Below the pieces are notes generated by a model. The model worked only from the letters and a program-made list of their open reading frames with translations, made no database searches and was not told the origin of the DNA. Shown here piece after piece: positions 1 to 7,012 of a stretch of DNA of 8,909 bases. The stretch spans positions 1 to 8,909 of the forward strand of contig JBAJNK010000001.1 in the NCBI GenBank assembly GCA_036881805.1. The letters run 5' to 3'. The DNA comes from JANQLC01 sp036881805 (lineage in GTDB: Bacteria; Bacteroidota; Bacteroidia; Flavobacteriales; JANQLC01). A program made the translations under genes and the position numbers. Each line of letters starts with the position of its first letter. The stretch's first letter is position 1.

Positions 1-14
1 AAAAAGACCTCACT

Positions 15-400
15 TTCAAGCCACAAGAGGTCAAAACCAAAAAAAGCCCTTCCCTTTAAACCATTACAAAATAGTAGGGAGATAAACCGACACATCAGGC
101 CAACACCAAAAAACAAGTCCAACCTGCCAAGCCGTCAATTGGAAACAAAAAATAAGTCCCTTTTTCAGATTTCCCACAGGGACGAAAAATAAAACCCGCT
201 TCTTAAACCGCCGCACAAGGATAAAAAAATAAGGCTGGGGGAGTCAGATCCCCCACCCAAGATATTGTAAGGAATACCGGCTTTTCAGATCGAACGCCAT
301 AGAGGCGAGACCCAAAAATACACCGCTGCTCAAGCTGCCATGCACAGCGCAAAAAAAGGACAAGAACTCCTTTTTAAACCGTCGAACGGAAATAGAACAA
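15..400. repeat. Degenerate tandem repeat, period about 39 bases
   Basis: This stretch has no convincing gene but shows a periodic pattern. A-rich cores followed by AAG or ACC recur: AAAAAACAAGTCC (108-120), AAAAAATAAGTCC (147-159), AAAAATAAAACCC (185-197), AAAAAATAAGGCT (224-236), a weaker TAAGGAATACC (268-278), AAAAATACACCGC (314-326) and AAAAAAAGGACAAG (351-364). The base after each A-run lies at 114, 153, 190, 230, 268, 319 and 358, so most steps are 37-40. A second recurring part, TTTCAGAT or TTTAAACC, begins units at about 15, 55, 163, 202, 242 (AGTCAGAT), 283 and 373. The units between are poorly conserved, with roughly half to 60% identity by eye. No exact repeat is long enough for a CRISPR. 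Function is unknown. It could be an old decayed minisatellite or a dispersed family of noncoding repeats. The periodicity is visible; its meaning is not. Confidence 0.5.
222..255 (-). terminator. Possible rho-independent terminator (minus strand)
   Basis: A perfect 7-bp stem, TGGGGGA (236-242) with TCCCCCA (249-255), has a 6-base loop. Read on the minus strand, the stem is followed after three bases by a T-rich run (TTATTTTTTTAT, the complement of 222-233). That is the expected form of an intrinsic terminator for transcription leaving the restriction-modification relic, although it lies about 340 bases beyond that gene's stop. The A/T run is also one core of the local repeat, so the match could be partly fortuitous. 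Confidence 0.4.
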
Positions 401-593
401 CCTCCCCGACTTACAACAGGGTACTTTTGTCGGTTGGGGCGTTTGCCGGAATGGTAAAAATAAAAGCGGTGGTGTAAAAATCATTACAATCTCCAAAAAA
501 CGCTCGTGTGCTAAAATCATGGGATTGTCTGCATCGCTTTTTTTCAATATGGCTACCGTATTTTTAACGCTCACATCCACTCACCCATCCAAC

Positions 594-2780
594 TTAGGCA
601 AACAAAATGCGATCCACCTGCTCTTTGGCTTCTGCCAACGCTTTTACGGCCTCTTTTTTTAAGCATTGGGCCTGATTCATTCGACTTTGTACCGATTCGG
701 CGATTTGATTTTGGACTGCCAACGGGGGAAGGGGAACTAAAACATCGAGATACTCCTCCATTATCAGGTTTCTAATACCGGTGGTTTGATTTTGGAGATA
801 CTCCATTAGATTTAAGCTATAAATAGACTTCAGATAGCAGAATAAGAATTTAGGTTTGCAGATAGCTTCATTTACTCTAAAGCAGCGAATAAAATTGCTA
901 AATGTATAAGTGCCTTCTTCATTGAACAATGCCACTCTTCCAACAGGTTGAGTAGGACTTCCTCCTGATTTTTCTACTAAAATATCTCCTTTCCTCAGTA
1001 CAACAGCACTTAATTTATTCCTTTTAATCAGCCTTTTAGCAACGTTATCATAGGAAATATTAAGCTGATTTTCAAAATTAGTATTTCTCAATACCTTTAC
1101 TAATAAAGTATCTTCACCTTGTCCTTTAGTCGGGTCGAGCCCCCATTCTCCTGAAAAAGATTTAATGATTAAATCATCTAGCTTATATAAATTATATTTA
1201 GAGTGCTTAATTGCATTTAAAATACCGGTTGGCGCTTCTGTATATTTTTTAGGGTCAATTCTTTTGCCTTGAATTTGTTCTAAATAAACCGCAAAACACT
1301 TTTTATTTGTTACAGGTGCATAATGAATTTCGAGTTCTTCTAAAACATAATTCCACATAGAACCCAAAAACCGATTGGCCTCGGCTTCTCTTTCTCTTTT
1401 AATCGCATAAGCCCTATCCATTAATGCTGTGATTTGGGCTTGTACTTCTTTGGGGGGAAGGGGGATTTTTATATTTTTCAATAACTCAACGTTGACACCC
1501 GATTGATTATTCCAATTTGTACAGATATAGAAAAACACTTTCATCCTTTGATACAGGTTCAACACTATGCTCAGATAAAAAGGATTTAATAAGTTTTTTT
1601 TGCATTCAATCCTCGTTATATGGTTTGAACAAAAGATGCAACGCTCGATAAAGAGTATTTCGGTCTTTTGGGTTTTGCGATCTCGGTTGCCATCTTTACC
1701 GAGTTCAAACTGGGTTAGATATTCTTTCTCGCTCCTTTTTACAGTGGCGCCAAAGGGGGGATTGGTCAGGATTAAATCGAAGTAACCCTTTTTAAATTTA
1801 TTGTTAGTCTGCTGTATCTGTGAAAAATCCGCCAAAGCATCCGCACTGATGATGTTGGTGTGCCCATCATCGTGAATAATCATATTCATCTTGCACACCC
1901 GCGCGATTTGATCGTTGATCTCTATACCGAATAATCGGTCTTTTGCAAATTCATGCCAGTGTTTGTATATCTCTACCTGACCGCTAAAGTTCGCTTCTGC
2001 ATAATGCCTTACACTGTCCATGGCATGTAAGAGGAACCCACCCGATCCACAAGCGGGATCGAGCACCCGCATATCGCTGTGGGCTTGTATCAGCTCCACG
2101 GCAAACTGCACCACTTGGCGGGGTGTAAAAAATTGCCCCATCCTCCCCTTGAAAAAATCTTGCATAAACCTTTCAAAGGCGATTCCCTTGGTATCCAAAT
2201 CAATATTATTAATCGCCAATTCCTGTAAGTGCTTGATCGTAGAAAACACCACTTCAGGCTGCAGCTTGATGTCCTCCTTAAATACTTCTTCATCTTCTCG
2301 TTTCGTCTTTTGGTATATGGCGTCTATGCGTTTACCGACTTCTCTTGGGGTTTCGTTCGTACCGATTTGAAATTGATAGGCTTTGTCTTTTGGGGTTGAT
2401 TTTTCGTCTTTTAATTTACAAAATAACAATTTGGATACCTCGTCAAAGGCAGTAGTGGGGGCTAACTTCCCGCCTTGCCAAACGGTATTGTGACATTTTT
2501 CGAGCGCCTTAATAAGCTCCTCGCGAGATACCATCTTTAAATCTCTTCCCGCTTGTTTATAGTATTTATATTTGGGCGGTCTTCCGTATTGGGTGGGGAT
2601 ATCGCCAATGATATTATCTTTTCGCTCCCCGCTTTGAAATCCTTTGCGATCAAACCTTTCTATTGTATTTCCCGCCACTACCACCACATATGCAGCATTT
2701 ATATAATGGGCATATCTAAAGGCTTGTTCTATGGCGCTCTTAAATTCCGCATCGGTTATTCCATCCCTTTTGCATTCCAC
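594..2780 (-). CDS. Methylase-specificity fusion protein, probable remnant of an R-M-S restriction enzyme
   Basis: This 728-residue open frame starts at a GTG inside a nuclease domain and is probably the 3' part of a broken gene. Residues 1-50 finish an HSDR_N-type PD-(D/E)XK domain (VECK at 1-4). Residues about 199-382 are an N6-adenine DNA methylase: FTPRQVV near 218-224, the SAM-binding motif DPACGSGGF at 241-249, and catalytic NPPF at 340-343. Soon after ERCI (379-382) the methylase stops. From about 399 the protein matches the end of an HsdS target-recognition domain (IPLPP at 439-443), then a helical linker, a second recognition domain, and another VPLPP (682-686) with a terminal coiled coil. 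The C-terminal half of the methylase and the start of the first recognition domain are missing. The intact family would methylate adenine and cut DNA at a site chosen by the S region. This copy probably cannot. I see no separate HsdR gene. Confidence 0.75.
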   Translation of the reverse strand: MECKRDGITDAEFKSAIEQAFRYAHYINAAYVVVVAGNTIERFDRKGFQSGERKDNIIGDIPTQYGRPPKYKYYKQAGRDLKMVSREELIKALEKCHNTVWQGGKLAPTTAFDEVSKLLFCKLKDEKSTPKDKAYQFQIGTNETPREVGKRIDAIYQKTKREDEEVFKEDIKLQPEVVFSTIKHLQELAINNIDLDTKGIAFERFMQDFFKGRMGQFFTPRQVVQFAVELIQAHSDMRVLDPACGSGGFLLHAMDSVRHYAEANFSGQVEIYKHWHEFAKDRLFGIEINDQIARVCKMNMIIHDDGHTNIISADALADFSQIQQTNNKFKKGYFDLILTNPPFGATVKRSEKEYLTQFELGKDGNRDRKTQKTEILFIERCIFCSNHITRIECKKNLLNPFYLSIVLNLYQRMKVFFYICTNWNNQSGVNVELLKNIKIPLPPKEVQAQITALMDRAYAIKREREAEANRFLGSMWNYVLEELEIHYAPVTNKKCFAVYLEQIQGKRIDPKKYTEAPTGILNAIKHSKYNLYKLDDLIIKSFSGEWGLDPTKGQGEDTLLVKVLRNTNFENQLNISYDNVAKRLIKRNKLSAVVLRKGDILVEKSGGSPTQPVGRVALFNEEGTYTFSNFIRCFRVNEAICKPKFLFCYLKSIYSLNLMEYLQNQTTGIRNLIMEEYLDVLVPLPPLAVQNQIAESVQSRMNQAQCLKKEAVKALAEAKEQVDRILFA

Positions 2781-2805
2781 GGCGATAAACGGATCTTTTT
2801 TCGCA

Positions 2806-3072
2806 TCATCGGCATATACCAGAATATCTATCCGGTCTTGGTAGAGACTTCAAGTCTATCCGTTCGGGTGGGTATTTATAGTCTAAAACCAATTCCGTAA
2901 AATAAGAAGCCCTGACGATCTCTTCGGGGTTTTTTAGGCTAGTCGTAAATTCACGGGTTGCCCGATAAGTTATCTTTTGCATTTCCCGATCGATAGCGAG
3001 TATATCCGCCTTGTTTCCGCGTTCCATATTGCTGCGGAATATGGAGCGGCCTTGGGTTTCGGTTCTCATCAT
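2806..3072 (-). pseudogene. N-terminal nuclease-domain fragment of the same R-M-S gene, frameshifted
   Basis: The 88-residue frame starts at ATG 3072, preceded by AAGAAGAG, a plausible ribosome site. Its first 77 residues carry an HSDR_N-like start, with NPEEIVRASYFTELVLDYKY at about 48-67. It then runs into unrelated codons and stops. The natural continuation is in another frame: from 2849 to 2781 that frame reads YQDRIDILVYADD...FIAVECK, which contains the catalytic Asp and the E-x-K of the PD-(D/E)XK nuclease, and it flows directly into the 728-residue frame. Restoring two bases in the TCTC tract (complement of 2844-2847), or removing one base, rejoins them into about 826 residues. A small deletion is also possible, because related proteins as I recall them have a few more residues here. 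The cause could be real decay, phase variation or a sequencing error. Confidence 0.7.
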
Positions 3073-3286
3073 CTCTTCTTTAGTTTTGGCATTATACCCT
3101 CGTCCTTATCTCCCCACCGGGGGCTCGTCAAGGTTTTTAAGTCTTTCCACCTCGGCGCATTCCAGAACTACCTTACCGTTAAATCGGTGAAATATCAGAA
3201 AAATTACCGAATTTGAAAAAGTTATTTTGCTCCGATTATATATGGAAAAATCAGGGGCTGAGTTTTGTAACAAAATACGGGTTTGA

Positions 3287-3317
3287 CTTGTGTATCTCGA
3301 CTAAAAAATTAATTTTG
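3287..3317 (+). promoter_or_regulatory. Bacteroidota-type promoter for the DUF2795 gene
   Basis: TAATTTTG at 3310-3317 matches the -7 consensus TAnnTTTG exactly. CTTG at 3287-3290 matches three of four bases of the -33 TTTG box, with 19 bases between. Transcription would start near 3323, about 23 bases before the ATG. A sigma-70 style TTGACT at 3283-3288 is also present but lacks a good -10. The consensus is known from Bacteroides and Flavobacterium; its use here is inferred. Confidence 0.5.
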
Positions 3318-3345
3318 CAAAAAATTTAAGAAACCCCCATACATT

Positions 3346-3567
3346 ATGTATTGGACGCTTGAATTGGCTTCGTATTTGAGTGATGCACCTTGGCCGGCCA
3401 CCAAGGATGAGTTGATCGATTACACCATTCGCACCGGCGCCCCACTCGAGGTAGTTGAGAACTTGCAATCCATCGAAGATGAACAAGAAGCCTATGAATC
3501 GATCGAAGAGATTTGGCCAGACTATCCGACTAATGAAGACTTTCTCTGGAATGAGGATGAATATTGA
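3346..3567 (+). CDS. DUF2795 domain protein, small acidic
   Basis: A 73-residue protein of unknown function. The motif PWPATKDELIDYTIRTGAP (about residues 16-34), followed by a short helix (LEVVENLQSIED), matches the DUF2795 domain. The C-terminal third is highly acidic and rich in Trp, Tyr and Phe (EEIWPDYPTNEDFLWNEDEY). No signal peptide, membrane segment or cysteine is visible. The length is normal for the Bacteroidota form. The ATG at 3346 has no clear Shine-Dalgarno site, as is common in this phylum. It ends 78 bases before secA on the same strand. As I recall, such small proteins are often found near secA in Bacteroidota, which would suggest but not prove a shared setting. No biochemical role is established to my knowledge. 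Confidence 0.85.
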   Translation: MYWTLELASYLSDAPWPATKDELIDYTIRTGAPLEVVENLQSIEDEQEAYESIEEIWPDYPTNEDFLWNEDEY

Positions 3568-3596
3568 ATAAGCGGCTTGCAACGGTAAAGGGGCTG

Positions 3597-3627
3597 TCTG
3601 AAAACCATCCTGAAGTGCGTATATTTG
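3597..3627 (+). promoter_or_regulatory. Bacteroidota-type promoter for secA
   Basis: TATATTTG at 3620-3627 is an exact TAnnTTTG -7 box. TCTG at 3597-3600 matches three of four bases of the -33 TTTG box, again with 19 bases between. The start of transcription would fall near 3633, leaving a leader of only about 13 bases before the secA ATG at 3646. The possible TTG start at 3625 lies inside this box, which argues against using it. This is inference from consensus only. Confidence 0.45.
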
Positions 3628-3645
3628 AACAGAAAAAATGGATTG

Positions 3646-6600
3646 ATGGGCACAGTGAGCAAAATATTGGAGGGTTTATTTGGAAACAAGCACGCAAAAG
3701 ATATAAAGGCCTTACAACCCGTAATCGATAAGATAAAGGCTTTTGGTGCGGCATACGAAAGCCTTTCAAACGACGAATTGCGCGGAAAGACTACAGCCTT
3801 GAGAGATGAAATCAAAAAGGCTACTGCGGACAGCGAAGACCGAGTTCGGGAGTTAGAAGCTACGGCAGACCGCACCCAGGATGTCGATGAAAAGGAGAGC
3901 ATCTATCGGGAAATCGATAAACTAAAGCAAGCGATTACCAAAGTAATTGCGGACAAACTCAATACGCTTTTGCCACAAGCCTTTGCGGTGGTAAGGGAAA
4001 CAGCACGCCGCTTTGCAAACGATGAAACCCTCGTGGTTACCGCAACCGCTTTTGACCGTGTATTAAGCAGTACTCGGGATATGGTCGGTTTGGCGGGTGA
4101 CAAAGCCATCTGGAAAAATTCATGGGATGCAGCGGGTAAAAAGGTGACCTGGGACATGGTGCATTACGATGTACAACTAATCGGCGGTATTGTGCTACAC
4201 CAAGGCAAAGCTGCAGAAATGGCCACCGGTGAGGGAAAGACGTTAGTCGCTACCCTACCCATATATCTAAACGCGCTGGCGGGAAAAGGGGTACATCTGG
4301 TAACCGTAAACGACTACCTGGCCAAGCGCGACTCGGCCTGGATGGGACCCTTATTTGAATTTCACGGTTTATCCGTGGGTTGTATCGATTGGCACGAAGC
4401 CAATTCCGAAGGCCGGCGCCAAGCGTACGCAGCTGATATCACCTACGGTACCAACAATGAATTTGGCTTTGACTACTTGCGCGACAACATGGCTCATGCA
4501 CCCGCTGATTTGGTACAACGCGGGCACAATTATGCCATTGTCGATGAGGTGGATTCCGTCTTGATAGACGATGCACGTACCCCGCTGATCATCTCTGGAC
4601 CGGTGTCCAAAAGCGATACACAAGAGTTTGACAAGCTCAAGCCAAAAGTGGAAAAAGTCTTTGCCGAGCAGCGAAAATACCTGACCAACACCTTAGCCGA
4701 ATCAAAAAAATCATTTGCTGAAGGCGATGAAAAAGAAGGCGGTTTCAAACTGTTGCGCGTTTTCAGGGGTTTGCCCAAAAACAAGGCGCTGATTAAGTTT
4801 TTGAGTGAAGAAGGCATTCGCGCGCGTCTGCAGAAGACCGAAAATCACTATATGCGGGATAACAACCGCGAAATGCCCAAAGTGGATGAGGAACTGTACT
4901 TCGTCATCGATGAAAAAAACAATTCGATTGAGCTCACCGACAAAGGGGCGGCATTCTTATCCAAAGATATTGCCGACAAAGCATTTTTCATCATGCCAGA
5001 CATCGGCATGGAAATCGCCAAAATTGAAAATGCAGCGCTGAGCGACACAGAAAAAGCGGATAGAAAAGATTCGCTCTTTCGCGATTACAGCATCAAGAGC
5101 GAACGTATACACACCCTCAACCAATTGCTAAGGGCCTATACCCTCTTTGAAAGAGACGTAGAATATGTGGTTTTGGACGGTAAGGTAAAAATTGTAGACG
5201 AACAAACCGGCCGCATCATGGAAGGCCGCCGCTACGCTGAAGGCTTGCACCAGGCCATTGAAGCCAAGGAAAGCGTAACGGTTGAAGAGGCTACACAAAC
5301 CCTGGCCACCGTCACCCTGCAAAACTATTTCCGCATGTACGACAAGCTCGCCGGCATGACGGGTACGGCGGAAACCGAAGCCGCCGAGCTCTGGGAGATC
5401 TACAAGCTCGATGTGGTGGTCATCCCGACCAACCGCCCGATTGTCCGCATGGACAAAGCGGACATCATCTACAAAACCAAGCGCGAAAAGTACAGTGCGA
5501 TTATCGATGAAGTGGTAGCGCTCACAGAGCAAAACCGTCCGGTACTGGTAGGTACGACCAATGTAGAGGTTTCCGAACTGCTGAGCCGTATGCTCAAGAT
5601 AAAAAAAATACCACACGATGTATTGAATGCCAAACGACACAAAAGAGAGGCCGATATCATAGCCGAGGCGGGCAAGCCGGGTAAGGTGACCATTGCGACC
5701 AATATGGCCGGACGGGGCACGGACATCCAGATTACCGATGGGGTTAAAGAAGCCGGTGGCCTGGCCATCATCGGTACGGAACGCCATGACTCCCGGCGGG
5801 TGGACAGACAATTGCGCGGTCGTTCTGGACGTCAAGGCGATCCGGGTACTTCGCAGTTCTACATTTCACTGGAAGATAACTTGATGCGTCTATTCGGCTC
5901 GGAAAGATTGGCCAAAGTGATGGACCGCCTGGGATTAAAAGACGGGGAGATGATCCAGCACAATTTGATTACCAAATCGATTGCGCGCGCGCAGAAAAAA
6001 GTGGAGGAAAACAACTTCGGTATCCGAAAACGGCTACTCGAATACGACGACGTGATGAACAGCCAGCGCGAAGTCATCTACAAGCGCCGCCACCATGCCC
6101 TATTTGGCGACCGGTTGTCCATCGATATCGCCAACGTGATCTGGGAAACCGCCCATACGATCACCTCAGAAAATAAACCCACAAACGACTTTGCGGGCTT
6201 TAAAAATGAAGTGATCCGCTCGATGGCAATCGATACAGCTATCTCTGGGCAAGCATTCGAGAAAAAATCCGCAGATGAACTCGCCCGCGAACTATACGAC
6301 ACAGCCTCAGTACACCGTGAAGAAAAGAATGAACGCAACGCCCGCCAGGCCATGCCCGTCATAGCAAGCGTATTGGAAAATCAAGGTGACCGGTACGAAC
6401 GCATCGCAGTGCCCTTTAGCGATGGCGTAAAGACCATGCAAGTGGTAACCGACCTAAAAAGGGCTTACGAAACCCAGGGTGTACAGCTCATCCAGGATTT
6501 TGAGAAAAGCATCGCATTGGCTTTAATCGACGAAAATTGGAAAACGCATTTGCGCGAAATGGACGAGCTGCGCAGTGCTGTGCAAAACGCCGTTTACGAG

Positions 6601-6984
6601 CAAAAAGACCCGCTTTTGATATACAAATTCGAATCCTTTAACCTGTTTAGCGAAATGATCGATACCGTAAATCGCGAAATGGTATCCTTCTTGTTCAAAG
6701 GCGAGGTACCCGATCACCATGCAACAGATACAGTGCGACAAGCGCATGAACCCCGTCGCGAGCGCATCCAACTGGGGCGCGGCGCTACACAGGATACCAG
6801 TCCCCCGCAAACGGGAGCTGATCAACGACGAGAGGTAACCACAACCGAACCGCGTTCCGTTACCAAAATCGGTAGAAACGAACGGGTGCAAATCAGAGCG
6901 ATAACGACTGGTGAGGTAAAAGAGTTGAAATACAAACAAGCCCAACCGCTCATCGAAAAAGGCGAATGGGTGCTCGAGGACTAA
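3646..6984 (+). CDS. secA: Preprotein translocase ATPase SecA
   Basis: SecA is the cytoplasmic ATPase that drives unfolded preproteins through SecYEG. The Walker A motif MATGEGKT is at residues 192-199, TVNDYLAKRD at 220-229, TNNEFGFDYLRDNM at 269-282 and the Walker B DEVD at 300-303. GMTGTA is at 570-575, MAGRGTDI at 687-694, and the arginine-finger region GTERHDSRRVDRQLRGRSGR ends at 729. A charged insertion at about 355-425 (containing RGLPKNKALIKFL) is typical of the Bacteroidota form, and the 1,112-residue length fits it. The C-terminus has no SEC-C zinc-binding cysteines. It ends in a short lysine-rich module (1074-1112). I chose ATG 3646 (MGTVSKILEG) because Bacteroidota SecA normally starts MG; an in-frame TTG at 3625 would add seven residues but lies in the likely promoter. 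All key motifs are intact. It converges with menD, with a 28-base gap. Confidence 0.97.
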   Translation: MGTVSKILEGLFGNKHAKDIKALQPVIDKIKAFGAAYESLSNDELRGKTTALRDEIKKATADSEDRVRELEATADRTQDVDEKESIYREIDKLKQAITKVIADKLNTLLPQAFAVVRETARRFANDETLVVTATAFDRVLSSTRDMVGLAGDKAIWKNSWDAAGKKVTWDMVHYDVQLIGGIVLHQGKAAEMATGEGKTLVATLPIYLNALAGKGVHLVTVNDYLAKRDSAWMGPLFEFHGLSVGCIDWHEANSEGRRQAYAADITYGTNNEFGFDYLRDNMAHAPADLVQRGHNYAIVDEVDSVLIDDARTPLIISGPVSKSDTQEFDKLKPKVEKVFAEQRKYLTNTLAESKKSFAEGDEKEGGFKLLRVFRGLPKNKALIKFLSEEGIRARLQKTENHYMRDNNREMPKVDEELYFVIDEKNNSIELTDKGAAFLSKDIADKAFFIMPDIGMEIAKIENAALSDTEKADRKDSLFRDYSIKSERIHTLNQLLRAYTLFERDVEYVVLDGKVKIVDEQTGRIMEGRRYAEGLHQAIEAKESVTVEEATQTLATVTLQNYFRMYDKLAGMTGTAETEAAELWEIYKLDVVVIPTNRPIVRMDKADIIYKTKREKYSAIIDEVVALTEQNRPVLVGTTNVEVSELLSRMLKIKKIPHDVLNAKRHKREADIIAEAGKPGKVTIATNMAGRGTDIQITDGVKEAGGLAIIGTERHDSRRVDRQLRGRSGRQGDPGTSQFYISLEDNLMRLFGSERLAKVMDRLGLKDGEMIQHNLITKSIARAQKKVEENNFGIRKRLLEYDDVMNSQREVIYKRRHHALFGDRLSIDIANVIWETAHTITSENKPTNDFAGFKNEVIRSMAIDTAISGQAFEKKSADELARELYDTASVHREEKNERNARQAMPVIASVLENQGDRYERIAVPFSDGVKTMQVVTDLKRAYETQGVQLIQDFEKSIALALIDENWKTHLREMDELRSAVQNAVYEQKDPLLIYKFESFNLFSEMIDTVNREMVSFLFKGEVPDHHATDTVRQAHEPRRERIQLGRGATQDTSPPQTGADQRREVTTTEPRSVTKIGRNERVQIRAITTGEVKELKYKQAQPLIEKGEWVLED

Positions 6985-7012
6985 ATTTTATTTGTAAGCC
7001 GCCCTACTACCG

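Noticed and set aside
15..400. CRISPR array
   Set aside because: The period is about 39 bases, but the units are degenerate throughout, with no exact repeats, distinct spacers or cas genes.
374..580. 68-residue minus-strand frame (GTG start) just after the R-M relic
   Set aside because: Its second half runs into the degenerate repeat, no family is recognised, and the GTG start directly follows an in-frame stop. The first 35 residues could be a relic of a downstream gene, but this is too weak to call.
2020..2370. 116-residue plus-strand frame
   Set aside because: It is antisense to the conserved methylase SAM-binding region and looks like a composition shadow.
3625..3645. TTG at 3625 as the secA start
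   Set aside because: It lies inside the likely TATATTTG promoter box. ATG 3646 gives the usual MG start of the family.
5128..5835. 235-residue minus-strand frame inside secA
   Set aside because: It is the antisense shadow of strongly conserved SecA motifs, and no domain is recognisable in it.
6985..7012. Bidirectional terminator between secA and menD
   Set aside because: There is a T-rich stretch after the secA stop, but only a weak 5-bp stem (CCTAC/GTAGG) that extends into menD, without a following T-run.
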